Assembly (NCBI GenBank): GCA_051294375.1
Contig: CM119271.1
Location: 2,494,677 to 2,558,676, forward strand
DNA: 64,000 nt
Source: Paraspadella gotoi
Taxonomy: Eukaryota > Chaetognatha
Direction of reading: 5' to 3'
Part shown: positions 38,331 to 52,247 of the stretch, one piece after another
How positions within the stretch are numbered: the first letter of the stretch is position 1
How the letters are laid out: each line of letters begins with the position of its first letter
The notes under the pieces: model-generated
Told to the model about the DNA's origin: nothing
Seen by the model: the letters and a program-made list of their open reading frames with translations, nothing else
Databases searched by the model: none
Position numbers and translations under genes: made by a program

Positions 38331-41300
38331 ACGGGAAAAAAAATGAATGAAACGAACGATCGAGAAAAAACAACGACGATGACCACGATGACGACGACGA
38401 CGATGACGACGTCGCAACGATATGAGTCGTCATGAACGGACGGACGGACGGACTTGGGGAGTTTAACGAAACGAAAGAGATAAACTCGATAAAAGAATAT
38501 TACACAAAAATTTGAAGGATTTTTTTAAAAACAAAATTTTAGAAATTGTTTTTTTGTTATTAATGAACGTGAAAANNNNNNNNNNNNNNNNNNNNNNNNN
38601 NNNNNNNNNNNNNNNNNNNNNNNNNNNNNNNNNNNNNNNNNNNNNNNNNNNNNNNNNNNNNNNNNNNNNNNNNNNNNNNNNNNNNNNNNNNNNNNNNNNN
38701 NNNNNNNNNNNNNNNNNNNNNNNNNNNNNNNNNNNNNNNNNNNNNNNNNNNNNNNNNNNNNNNNNNNNNNNNNNNNNNNNNNNNNNNNNNNNNNNNNNNN
38801 NNNNNNNNNNNNNNNNNNNNNNNNNNNNNNNNNNNNNNNNNNNNNNNNNNNNNNNNNNNNNNGCTCTGTCAGCTCAAGTCAGGCCAACAGATTCGCCGTT
38901 TTATGAAATTTAATCCTCGTCTTAAATGTACAATGTACATTGAACAACGATCACACCTGGCACGAAACCGACTTAAAAACTTTCTATTTAATCAGCATTC
39001 AACACCCCCGCTACTACAAGTCTACAACAACAACAAACAACAACAAAAACAACAACAACAACAACAACTAAAACCACCCCAGCCTCTTAATTCGATTTAA
39101 TGAGAAAAACAAAATTCGGAGTGGCGCAAATCATCCAAGAACAAAATCCAAAGAAATTCTTCATCCGTTATATTATAAACTTCTTCTCTTTTCTAATCGT
39201 CGCGAGGTTGTGATAATAAGATATGATGAATTTGGCAGAATTGTTTTTTATTTATGCTTTGTCTTTATTCCTAAGTTTCTGTGGTATAATATATATAGCT
39301 GGAAAAGGGAGTTGCGGCGGGCGGTTGAGTGGTGGGGTACACAGTTTATCAGAGGCAGACGCGAAGGAATGGGGTGCGGGGGAGGTGAAGGGTTCTTGGG
39401 CTCTTGACTAATCGAGTATATAGGAGTAAATTACGATTCGCTTGTCCGAGTCTGGAAATTTTTAATATCTCCCTGCGAAGTCCTTAATCAAAATGTTGTT
39501 CTATTTTTTTGACGCACTTTGCTAGTTCTTGTATGTTCGTCGGGTTATACGTCAATAATGTTTCTTTAAGGCGCTGTTTAGAGTAAGCTATATCCCGAGA
39601 AGGATGATGAGACAGTCAGTATAGAGATACATTTAAAAAGCCGAGCTTGATAGACGTATGGTTAAAAAAAAGTAAAGGTAAGCAGAAAGACAAATAAAAT
39701 GTACTCGAGCAGCCATTCAAGGGAATGCATCAATATGAACTTACCTCCAAAGACAAAAAGACAAAGACACCAAATTAGAAGTAAGAAGCGACGGAAAATA
39801 TTATATAAAGAAAAAGAACCCAAAGAGAGAGAGAAAAGCTAAAGATGAAGGATAAAGTCAAGTAAGAGTTAAAAAAAAAAAGCAAGGAACTTTGGATCGT
39901 GCTCAGGTGATGATTTTGGTTTCTCTCTCTAGGTTTTTTTTCGTCGATTTTTTATAAAATGCACCAGAAGACGAGGTTAAGTTCCTGGCCGAAAACAAGA
40001 ATGTTTTATCCAAAGCAGGGGTCTGATTATGAACACAAAGAACTGGGGTCAAGAACATTCGGCAGCATCAATGACATTGCATCAAACTAACAACTCATCA
40101 GCAGTCGTTCGTCGCTGTCGCTGCGTGCGAAGAGTTCCGTTACGCTACGGTCGATAAAGAGTACTCGTGTTATTAATATCATTATAATTACGTTTTGCCC
40201 ACCGGCTTGTGTGTTATTCACACGATGGCAATGCGGCGGATGATATTCTCAATTTCCCGTCTCTCGTCTGCTGCTCTCATCTCTCTCCAGATCCGCTCCT
40301 CCCACAATCTCTCCGCTCGTGCTATGATGTTCCTCCGTCGACTTCCATGACTCCGCAGATCTCCTCCAACCCGAATGATGCAGAAGAGTGCGGTGGCGGA
40401 AGAGTCACGCGCGATATCTCTCTCCCCCTCGCGGCCTTTCCGTCGTTGTTATTGTTCCAGGGTTGCTCTAAGTTGTTTTGAAAAATAGTAAACCTCATCT
40501 TCTGTCCAGAGGCTGGTTTGGTCATGTGCCGCTCAATGTGCTCTCGACATGATCTCTCACTCCGGTCGATCTCGTCTCTGCGATACTTGTCCGGCTTCTC
40601 CACAAGATCCTTAGTGCATTCACATCCTTTTCCTCTGTGCTGAAGTCCAGTCGTGCCAACTATCTCCGTCGGACGAATTAACATCCCAGTCGTCTCCTCC
40701 TGCATATTCAGAGTCTTGGAAATGCTGTATCTAACCGCATCTCTGCATCCCATGCGTCCGAAAGGAGTCCGTCCGTCCGGACTTTGGAGGAAATATAGCC
40801 TGCTCGCTCTCGGTTCTCTCTTTCGCGTCTCTGCCGTATCGAGTCAGATCCATTCTCATCGACCGATGTATCGGGGATCAGCTCACTCGGTCCTCCTGTC
40901 CTCAGTCCTCATCTATACTTCTTCCTCGTCCTCCTGCTGGTCTTCTCATTCTCATTTTATCGTGCGCTCCGAGGAACTCGCATCGTCGTACTCCTTCGTT
41001 CTGCTCAAGGGATCATGAGTTCTTCTCGGCCAGGCGGGGGGTTAACGTCCGTCGTTCCTCCGGATCATCTCTTCAGCATCCATCTCTCACATTCCTCTCC
41101 CGGCCAGAATTCCTGTCTCTCGTTCTCGTCGGTGCTCTTCCTCTGCTTTCTCAAGCTTTCCCCCGCCCCCCCCTCCTGTGATAAAATGGCCATTATTGAA
41201 AGTTTAACTCTTATTTATCTTCCCCCGCTTCTTTCTTTCCTAATGTTCTCTCCTCTCTGCTCGTCTCTCTCTCGATCCGTCATAGTCTCGGTCCTCTTCT

Positions 41301-42116
41301 CTCTTGGCGCCTCACGGTGAGCTCTGCTTGCCGTCTCATCGTTCGCTTCCTCATCCTCCGCGTCATCCGTCTCTGCTCTCTCCATCTCTCCAGGTGCACT
41401 CCGATTCGCGACAGCGCTTCTCGTCAGCGGGATCCTCTCGCTCGCTTTTCCTCTCTCTCTCTCTCTTCTCCTCCTTTCTTCGCTCTCTCTCTTCTGTTTT
41501 TTGGCATGCCGGTCTCCATTTCCCTGCATTTGTTTTGACAACCAAAAAATTTCCCTCTTCTCGCTGAATTTTTTGGCCTTTTTAACCTCAAATTTTTTTC
41601 ACCGCTTGGTGCCTCTCTGACTCATCGCCAACGATACATATTACCACCGATTTGGATTCATCGCTTTTTTGTAGCGGGGGGAAAGAAGTATATATATCCC
41701 TATTCCTAGATGGACATAAATTAAGTAACAGAATAAAGTAGGAAGTTTGTTGATATTTTGAGTTTTTTGTCACTTATAAGTTGAGATTTTGTGAAGATTT
41801 TAATAATAGAAAAAACATGGGCTCATGAAATTCATAAAATAACCATTCATTCATTCAATAAGTAAACAATATAGTTCCTGAAGTCTTCACTCCTCTTAGT
41901 TTTAATAACATATCAAGACACTAAAAGCTTCAGTGTACCTGGCTTCCCTATCAATTAAATGGTATAAAATTGTTATAAAATGTTTTAATTTTATAAAAGA
42001 ACCCTTCCCTTAAGTAATAAGGAAATAATTTTTTATATAACAAGTTTGTAAAAAGCTTTTTTAACAACATTTACTTCTTGCAATAACCTTCTTCTTATTT
42101 TCCTTTTTTTTTCCAG
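38331..42116. other. Spacer with a 287-N gap, no recognisable gene
   Basis: Holds GACGAC repeats (38370-38415), four GGAC units (38438-38453), a gap at 38576-38862 and CAA repeats (39026-39070). Region 40200-41560 is more balanced in composition and has open frames on both strands (for example 40322-40753 minus, 143 residues), none with a family I know. A pyrimidine-rich tract (42080-42116) leads into the next exon. Confidence 0.45.
41830..41980 (+). repeat. Dispersed repeat family, diverged partial member
   Basis: Shares the CCATTCATTCATTCAATAAG start and the TGGCTTCCCTATCAATTAAA end with the members at 20695 and 44655, with a diverged middle. Confidence 0.4.
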
Positions 42117-42323
42117 TCGCACAATCTCCTTTGGACAGATCCCGGCCTCTACACTCAGGACAACATCTCTGCGGCCTTCGTGGCGGCGGCGTCGGGCGCC
42201 GGAGCTGCGTCGGCGGCTGCAGCGGCGTCGCCGGTTGCCGCGTCGCCAGCTGCGTCGGCGAATCGAGGCGCCGACGTCGCCGAACCCGCGGCTCCCGTTG
42301 ACAAGGAACTCCCCGTTTTCTTG
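42117..42323 (+). CDS. UNC5: UNC5 exon: Ala-rich linker before Ig1
   Basis: Acceptor TTTTTTTTCCAG and donor TTG|GTAAGT bound 69 uninterrupted codons in phase 0. They begin SHNLLWTDPGLYTQDNIS, pass through an Ala/Ser-rich part and end PVDKELPVFL. Joined to the exon at 53563 (ANPVHSFIVKN) this gives the spacing of the UNC5 motif L-P-x-F-L, seven residues, then I-V-K-N. The linkage rests on that alignment and on matching phase. The signal peptide must lie in an exon further upstream. Confidence 0.7.
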
Positions 42324-42534
42324 GTAAGTTAAAGACAAGATGTTTTCGGAAAAGAACAGGAGAAGTTCATTTTACCTGGTTAATTTTCAAATCGACTGGG
42401 GAAACTGAATTTAATAATAAACATTGTTTAAAAACAATAACAAAAGCAGCTTCACTGAAGTTGTCGTCGTCGTCGTCGTTGTCGTCGTCGTCTTGTTTTT
42501 TCAAAACCCACTTCGTTGGCCGTCGTGAGGGAAG

Positions 42535-42569
<35 letters not shown>

Positions 42570-43714
42570 TTCCTTACCGCAGTTTTTCTCTCTTTTATTT
42601 ATGTCCAGTTATTTTTCTTAGAATTCGTTTATTTGAGAGGCAGCGGTGGATTAGGCCGACTGTCAGTCGTTACTAAAACTGATAAGGATGTCGGATAATA
42701 ACGCCCGTTCGTTCATGGATATTTTTATATTGACAAATTTGACAACACGTTTTTTAATAATTTATTTCATTGAGTAAATGTGTTGATATTTGGCCACTTT
42801 AGACGGTCCGCATTCGAGCAAGTGCACTCGGAATTTAAATTCTTAATCTTTCGAAGGAAATCTATCAATTTCCCGATAAAAATTATTGATTTGCATTTAA
42901 TTCTCTCGCTCATTTTTTTTTTAAGAACAAGCTGTTGTGATCTCATCTTCCGTTTGGCTTCTACTTTTTCGTGAGGGATGAGAAACCTTATCGGCGACAA
43001 TATGCTAATAGGTTTTTTGAACATGAATTTTTCTCAACGCTCTGGCATCGGCTAATATTTCACACCAGCGAAACTTGGTACTTTACGCAAGCCTTTAATT
43101 TAAGCAAGGATGTTTTCGTCGTCGCCGTCATCGTCGGCTGCAGCGTCGGCGGCGGCGAAGGCGGCGGCGGCCGTTTCGGCAGTTCAAGGATTCCCCTTAA
43201 GGCTCCGCCTGTGATGAAGTTCCGGAGGGGGTAGAAGGGGGGGGGGGTTGAGAGGGAGAAGTGAAAGAGGGAGACGAAGAAAGCGAGGAAGATTGGTAGG
43301 AAAAGAGGGAGCGAGGAAGGGGGAACTGGTAGCAGTTACTGGGAAGGAGAATAGGAAAATAGGATGAGGAAGAATGAAAGATAAAAGGAGAGGAATAGAT
43401 GAGGAGGTTTTAATATAGAGAAGAAAAGAATAAGAGAAGATGATTCGAAACAAAAAGGAAAAAAGAATCTAAATATAGCTCATTTCTCCCCCTCTCCCTC
43501 CTCTCATCTTTTCCCTCTCTTCATCCTTTCCCGACTCCCTCTCTATCTCGCCTTTTTCTTCCATCGCCACGGGAGGGCGTGACTCGGGAGATGGCGCTCG
43601 GGATTTGGCCCTCGCCTTCCGGCATCCAGAGTCTTTGGCGGCGAATGAGAAGCGAATAAAAAGATGGCGGAGACCCGGAGGGCCTCTTTTCTCTCTCTCT
43701 CTACTCTCTTCTCT

Positions 43715-43753
<39 letters not shown>

Positions 43754-46700
43754 TCTTTTTCCCCGTTTCCTTCCCGCGTTGACTGACTTCCTTTGACCGC
43801 TCCCTATTTTGCCCAATTCTTTATATTTATGCAATCTGGAGAATTTAAAGGACTCCTCCTCTTCCCTCCTCTCTCCCTCCCTCTCTCTCTCTCCCTCCCT
43901 CTCTCTCTCTCTCTCTTTCCAAAAAAATACCCCGAGAGGACGAAATATTTTCCCGAGGAAGCGGCGGGCGAAAGAGACTCAGTTCATCAAAACAAAATCT
44001 GTTTAGTTCTAAAGTATCTGCATTGATTCGGCGGTTTTGAAAAACGAAACAAAAGGCCATCGGTTGAGTTATAAACTTAACTCTCAAGCCTGGATTGAAG
44101 GTTACAGTTCCAAAACTAGTCATAGGTTATAATGCACAAATGACTTAATAGTGATCGTAGTTTTAAAAATTATTCAGGCGATGAAATTATGATATTGGTA
44201 CAACCAATATAAATATTATCCATCCAATTACTAACTAAGAGATGAAATTATGTGATTCTCAACTACGCGAGGGGAAAAACTCTTAAAAACTATAATAAAA
44301 CCATATGAACGACATGTATTTAGGCAGACAAGACAACAGACAACATAAGTAGAACGATATCTACCTATTACAAAAACGAACTGAACTAAACCCAAAAAGG
44401 AAGGTTGATTGAAAAAAAAAATTACATCTCTAAAAATGGTCGGAAATGTGGGCGCTCGCAAGATTTTCAGCCCGTTATGTAGTAGGCCCAACGTAAATAT
44501 TTGAAAAAGGAAAAAGGAATATATAATTCTGAACAGGAATGAGAATCGAATCGAATGAAGAAGGGGAAAACGAGATGGTGGGGAACTGGTGGCGTGGAGG
44601 TCGAGGAAAAGAGGGAGGAGAAAAACTTTTTTAGTTAATTTTCAGGTTTTTAAGAATATGAAATTGGTACCAATATAACAATATTAAAATTATTAATTCA
44701 TTTAATAAATAAGCTATCTTGTCCCTTACTTTGGACAGGCTTTGGTGGTTTAACGGCTTCATCACTCTTACAAGATAATGACATAGCAGGTCCCTGCAAG
44801 CTTTCAATCAAAGACTCTCTCACAGGCTCGTTTATTCACTCCCAGAGTACATGGCTTTCCTATCAATGAAGAGGTATAATATTTCAAAGAATATTTCATT
44901 TGTATGAAAAGAGGGGTATGTGAGAGGTTAGGGATTAGGGATTAAAGTTTAGGATTAGGAGTAAGTGGTTAGGGTTGGGAATTAGGTTTCGGAGTAAGGG
45001 GTTAAGGTTGGGGACTAGGAGGGAAAGAAAGTTTAAGGCGGGGGTAAAGGGAGAGGAGAAGGAAGGGAGGTGGAGAAAAGAGAAGGAGAATTCGGGTAGG
45101 AAGAGAGAAATAAAGAGAGGAGGAGGAAGAAGAGGTAGAAAAGGTCAATTAAAGTCAGATTAATACAAAAGAAAAAAAAAGAGAGGAGGCAGGCATAGTT
45201 TAGTCATCTCTTCTCCCCCTTTGAGTTTTTCCCGCGCTTTGGACTCACGCTGGTTTTTTCGAGTTCGACTATTTTTTCATCCGAGGAGGAAGAGCATTCG
45301 TTTTCTCCCGAATTGGCACATTTTACGCCGGGACATTAGCGGAGACGTACGCACGAGAGAGACGAGAGGAGAGAGAGACGGAGGACGAGAGAGGATGAGA
45401 AGAGACGAGAGAGACGACCCGAAGGAGACGAAGAAGAGCAGAGAGAAGAGGGAGAGAGGCGTATTCCTATCCCTAGGGTCATCCGGATTACTCTTTTCAA
45501 TTCTTAGGAAGCTATCTATAACGACACCTAGCGTCGCGATAGATACTTTCAAAAGCTCTCGCTTACTCTGATACATTTCCCTGCGATCATGATACACCAG
45601 ATCTTGATTTGGTCATTTTTTGGCTCGGGCTTTCTTCACCTGTTCCGCAATCGCGAGGCTGGTGGGGGAGGACGCAGCAGCAGAGCATTTGAGAGAGGGA
45701 AGACCAGTCGCGATCAGCAGCTGCAGGACTGTGCAAGCCGCGCACTGTGGTATGCTGCCGCACACATGAGCAGACGAGAGATAATCGACTTTTGATCTCG
45801 ATTGATGATAGAGTATCTAGAGATGACTCGAGAGAGAGTATGAGTTTCTCCCTGCTCAAGCGAGAACGCAGACCATATCCGAGATGCTAAGAGAAAGACG
45901 AGACGATGAAGCACAAGAGCTAGAAAGAAGAGAAGAGGAGAGACGAGAGCAGAGAGACTGAGAGAATTACGAGATCGAAAATGTTTATGTGCGATCGATC
46001 AATATAAAGTGAGCATCCCACGTCAGAGCAGAGTCTCGTCGTCTGTAGCTATCGCGAGTCATTAGAGCGAGTTGGAGCGGAGATCGATCTGGGATTAGAA
46101 AGTATTTTCAAAGTAATTTTTTTTTACTTTGGAACGAGACGGAGAAAAAAACGAAGTTCTTTTGCCAGAAAAACGACTGTAATGTTTAATGTTTATGAAT
46201 TTCAAATCTCATCGATAGTCTTTTAAAGCTTATTATTTCCGTAGCGTTATCAAAATGAGATGGTGATTAATTACTAATTTTCATAAACTGTTTTACGAGG
46301 ATTTGGAAATGAATAGCTTCCATAAAAAATCTGAAAATTAAGTTGTTTTTTTTAGAATATTGGTAGTAATAAATTAGCTATCTAATTAGTTTCGAATACC
46401 CTTTGATATCGCCTCAATCATTAAAATTAACTGACCGGCATCGAGATATCGTGATATATCTTCTTCCTCCCCAGTTGGTTTCAAACGTCATTACGCGTCG
46501 AATGGATTAACCGTATTTATTCTACTGTGTATTCAGTGACGTCACGTCGAGGGCCAAAGATTATAAACAATTTGAAAAAGAAAAAAGAAAAAAGGAGAAA
46601 AAAAGAATTTAATTGTTTCGTTTTGCTTCGTCGATTTTCGGTTTTTTTGTTTTGATTTCGATGAAAGAAAAAGAAACTTTGAGAAAAAAATATAAGACAA

Positions 46701-49058
46701 AAAAAGGTGGACAATCGCTACTTTTGTTTTGTTATTGTTTCTTTGGTTTTTGATCGGCGGGGGTCGTCTCTCTTCCAGTTCCTCTCTCTTCTTCTCTCTC
46801 TCTCTCCTCCTCTCTCTCTCTCTCCTCTCTCTCTCTCTTCAGATCATCTCTCATCGTCTCTCCGATCTCATCCTCCTCTCTCTCTATCCTGCTGTCGTAA
46901 TCTGTCCTTGTCCTCTCTATATCTTCTCTGTCCTTTCTTTCTATCCTCTGTGTCGTATATGTCTTCTTCTCTCTCTCTATCCTCTCTGACCTTTCTTTCT
47001 CTCTATCTCTGTGTCGTATCTGTCTTTTCTCTCTCTATCCTCTGTCCTTTCTCTCTACCATCTTTGTCAAATCTCTACTTTTCTTCTTTGTCCTTTCTTT
47101 TATTCTTTAATTTTTTAAAACTACTTGAAAATTCAAAAACAAAAAAACAAAACACCTGTTACCATTTAGCTTCCACCACAGGACGTCTTTTCTGGCCGAT
47201 TTTTTTAAAGGAAGAGCGAGACCGAGACAGAAAGAGAGATAGACATAGAGCGAGAGAGAGCGAGAGAGAGAGAGAGAGATAGCTAGAGAGTGTGTGAGAG
47301 AGTGAGATGATCTATTACCCAAGTTTCCTTTCTTGTTTTAAGTTGTAACTTTGGATATCGATATCGTAAAATAACTATCACTCACTCTCTCCTTTCTCTC
47401 TCTCTTTCTCTCTCTTGAAAAATATTTTAAAAATATAATCCTAACTTAGCTATAATTATTATTAATGAACTGGTAAGCTATATTCAACGGGAAACTTTAA
47501 AATTCATCATTAGATTACAAAATCATAAATATAAATCAATATAATCTCATTTGCATGTTGCAGTAGACAGAATCTTCCTTTGATTTTGGGTTCTAGATTA
47601 AACAGACGAAAAGCGTTTTAATAAATCTAAAATTCCTCAAAAATAAACAATAATGATGCCTGAAAATCCTGTTAAAACATTATTTTTAACCTGATTATAA
47701 GGCAATAGAAGTTGTGCAAAAAGACCGTCAGCCGAACCATCGCCTAAAAAAAATAAAGAGGTATTTTAAATATCACAGAAGCATTTCAGTCTGCTCCGGC
47801 CACTAATACTTTATACTACAAAAAATATTTGACAGTTGCGTTACCAGTCGCGACTAATTCATTTCTTTTTATCAATTAATTTTTTCTTTTTTCTTCATAC
47901 TTCATGTTATTATTTTAATTTATACTATATTTTTTTGCAAATTGAAAAATATTCTTTGTGCCGCAGACACTGTTCAGTTTAATCTCTTGAAAGTGATTTA
48001 CACGTAATTTGGTTAATTTTAAAATTGTAATCGTCCGTTTAAACTTTAATCATCCGTGGAGCTCTCGCCACTCAAGACTTGATTTTTCTTAACCCCGGGG
48101 AGGTTTAAAGCCACAAAGACCTTACCTCAGATGTTTGCCCGACTCTTCCCACTCACTTTCTCCGATTCAACGGCCGCCTTTATGCGCCCATTACCACCTT
48201 GGGATCTGTCTCTAATCCTTTCCTAATCCCTTACCTCAACCTCCCCCCCTTCTTTTGCTGCTTCTCATATTCTCGACGCTATCATTCCCATCAAGGAACT
48301 TCTAAAAATTATTAAATATAAAAATACTTAAAAATATATATTGTATTACTTTCTCTTTCTCTTCAATTTTATTTCATTTGCCCACCATCCTTTTAATTTC
48401 GTAAATGCTAAAGTTTTTTTTATCATATCACAAAAAATAAAGTTTTTTTTTACTCGCTTCACCTAAATCTCCATTTTTTGTTTTTTTCTTGTTTGTTTAC
48501 GTTTCGTCGCTAAACGCGAAACACGCGGAACCAAAAAGAAAAACAAACAAAAGGGAAAAGCGGAGAACGGACGAAAGATGAGAGAGAGAGAGNNNNNNNN
48601 NNNNNNNNNNNNNNNNNAAAAGAGAGAGAGAGAGAGAAGAGGAGAGAAGAGAAGAGAGAGAGAGAGAGAAGAAGAGAGAGAGAGAGAAAGAGAGAGGAGG
48701 AGAGAGGGAAAGAGAAATCCGCTGATTTAAGCAACGATAAAATTAACAGTTTTATGTAGCGAAAGGAAAATATTATGAATTATGATGCCCGAGTCTTGAC
48801 TTTGTCAAACTATTTTAAAATCTGTTTTCGACGTATTGATGTATAAAAAAGAATTATCTAAGGCCTCGGTTAAACCGTCCCTGTTGATGGTGAGGAAAGA
48901 ATGGGCGGACAAAGACGGAGGGCTTTAAAAATGTATCTCTAATATGACACTGGGAAGCCTTGAAAATGAAAGGGGACAGGTCCCGGTGAATTTTGAAAGT
49001 AAACAAGAATGATAAAGAGGATAAAGAAAGAAAATCATTCTTCTCCGCGTTTTTTGGT

Positions 49059-49143
<85 letters not shown>

Positions 49144-49848
49144 TGCAATATTGAGGTTAGGAGAGGGAGAAAAAACAGGCGTAAATGAATGTTTTTCCGG
49201 GTTTTCAAGAGGATCACTGTGTCATCGAATAATGCTCGGAAAAAATAAAAGAGAGAAAAGAGAAAGAAAGAGAAGAGAGAGAGAAGAGAGAGAGAGAGAG
49301 GTTTCTTTTTCAACAATTTTTTAATAGAAAAAGTTAAAAATAAAACGGGAAAGTATTAATACATGGCATGTGCCAACCGGTAATGGACAAAGGGAACAAA
49401 ATATTTAGTAAAATTCTTTATTCACTGAACGTGGAAGAAAGATAATAAATGGAACGAATGGAGGGACGACGGACGGACGAGACGGACGGACGGACGGACG
49501 GCCGGACGGATGGATTGAATGAATTAAACTTGGGGATTAATTCTTTTATTCTCGTTCTGAAAAGATTGTCACTGGCAAATGCCAACAGAAAAGTAATGGA
49601 AGTATAATAAAGAGAAAATTGCAAAAAAAAGTAAAGAAAGAGAGAAAGAAAAGAAAAAAAAGAAAGAAGAATAGAACAAAATAAGAAAGAAAATAAAGGT
49701 AAGAAAGAAAGAAAGAAAGAAAAGAAAGAAAGAAGCCGGACGAGGCTTCCACGCATCTAAGAAAAACTCCTGCAAGGTTATTTCTGCTGTGTTCGTTATC
49801 AATGGACCGCGATCTCGCCGCCATCTCTCTCTCGTCTCTCTCTCTCTC

Positions 49849-49885
<37 letters not shown>

Positions 49886-50141
49886 CTCTCCTCGTCTCTT
49901 CTCTCTCTCTCTCTCTCTCCTTCCTTCCTTCGTTTGGCATTCCTCCTCATCTCCCTCGTTAATGAGAGGCAGGTTATCCCTTTTTTTTCTTTCTCCTTTC
50001 TCTCTCTCTCTCTCTTCTCTTCTCTCTTCTCTCTCTCTCCTCTCTTCCCCTCTCTCTCTTCTCTCATCTCTCTCTCTCTCCTCCCTCTCCTCTCCTCTCC
50101 CTCACCATGCGAACGACCTCAACCATCGGGTCTCTCCATCC

Positions 50142-50175
<34 letters not shown>

Positions 50176-50523
50176 AAGAGAAATATCCGCTTGATTTAAG
50201 GCAACGATAAATTAACAGTTTTATGTAGGCGAAAGGATATATTATGAATTATGATGCCGAGTCTTGACTTTGTCAAAACTTTTTAAAAATCTGTTTTCGG
50301 ACGTATTGATTATAAAAAAAAGAATTATCTAAGCCTCGGTTAAAACCGCCTGTTGTGGTGAGGAAGAATGGGCGGACAAAGACGAGGGCTTTTAAATGTA
50401 TCTCTATATGACACTGGGAAGCCTTGAGAAATGAAAGGGGACAGGTCCCGGTGAATTTTGAAAGTAAACAAGAATGATAAAGAGGATAAAGAAAGAAAAT
50501 CATTCTTCTCCGCGTTTTTTGGT

Positions 50524-50607
<84 letters not shown>

Positions 50608-50724
50608 TGCAATATTGAGGATTAGGAAGAGGGAGAAAAAACAGGCGAAATGAATGTTTTCCGGGTTTCAAGAGGATCACTGTGTCATCGAATAATGCTC
50701 GGGAAAAAATAAAGAGAGAAAGAG

Positions 50725-50766
<42 letters not shown>

Positions 50767-51169
50767 TTTCTTTTTCAACAATTTTTTTAATAAGAAAAAG
50801 TTAAAAATAAAACGTGGAAAGTATTAATACATGGATGTGCCAACGTATGGACAAAGGGACAAAATAATTTAGTAAAATTTCTTTATTCACTAGAAACGTT
50901 GGAAGAAAGATAATAAATGGAACGATGGAGGGACGGACGGACGGACGGACGGACGGACGGACGGACGGACGGACGGATGGATGAATGAATTAACTTGGGG
51001 ATTAAGTCTTTTATTCTCGCTGAAAAGATTGTCAGCTGGCAAATGCCAACAGAAAGAATGGAAGTATAAATAAAGAAGAAAATTGCAAAAAAAAGTGAAA
51101 GAAAGAGAGAAAGAAAGAAAAAAAAAGAAAGAAAGAAATAAAGAAACAAAAAATAAAGAAAGAAATAAA

Positions 51170-51206
<37 letters not shown>

Positions 51207-51353
51207 CCGGACGAGGCTTCCCGCATCTAAGAAAAACTCCTGCAGGTTATTTCTCGTGTTCGTTATCATGGACCGCGATCTCGCGCCATCTCTCTCTCTC
51301 TCTCTCTCTCTNNNNNNNNNNNNNNNNNNNNNNNNNCTCTCTCTCTCTCTCTC

Positions 51354-51396
<43 letters not shown>

Positions 51397-51475
51397 TCCT
51401 TCCTTCGGTTTGGCATTCCTCTCATTCTCTCGTTAATGAGAGGCAGGTTTTAATCCCTTTTTTTTCTTTCTCCTT

Positions 51476-51519
<44 letters not shown>

Positions 51520-51975
51520 TCCCTCTCTCTCTTCTCTCATCTCTCTCTCTCTCCTCCCTCTCCCCTCTCCCTCACCATGCGAACGACCTCAACCATCGGG
51601 TCTCTCCATCCCCGTCTCTCATCCCCTCCCTAATCCAAATCGCCCGATCCATCAATTCTCACACTCGCCGAATTTTTGTAACGAAATCTTTTTTGTTTTG
51701 ATTCGTTAATGGGAGACGATGTTACGAGTTAACGATTGACGCGGTGAGAGATATTGGGTTGATTCACCCCCACCCTCGCCTCTAGAGCGAGAGAGAGAGG
51801 GAGAGAGAGGGAGAGAGAGAAAGAGAGAAGAGAGAGAAAGAGAGAGGATATTTTTTCTGCCTCAAGATGAGTGGTGTTAACTTTTCCCCGCAATTTTTCG
51901 ATTCCTCGTTGTTTTCGGACTGTCGGCGGTGGAAACCTGCGAAGCGTCGGAAAGAGAGAGAGAGCAGAGAGAGAA

Positions 51976-52026
<51 letters not shown>

Positions 52027-52202
52027 TTTGAAACAAAAAAATTCCGAGATTAAAGCGACGCAAAATGAATGAAATTCCGTCAAAGAGGCAAAATGAAAAG
52101 GGTGCGGATTTCTTTGTTTACTTTTCTTTCGTAAGAACTTTTTTTTTGTTTACTCCCTCTGTCGGAATGATCGTGAGTACAGGCAGAGTGCAAAAGAGAA
52201 GG

Positions 52203-52247
<45 letters not shown>

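Noticed and set aside
40322-40753. 143-residue minus-strand open frame with mixed composition
   Set aside because: No start context, splice sites or family likeness found; the plus strand is open here too, so chance is likely.
43109-43213. Short Ser/Ala-rich open frame starting MFSSSPSSSAAAS
   Set aside because: Triplet-repeat GC patch inside an UNC5 intron with no donor or homology.
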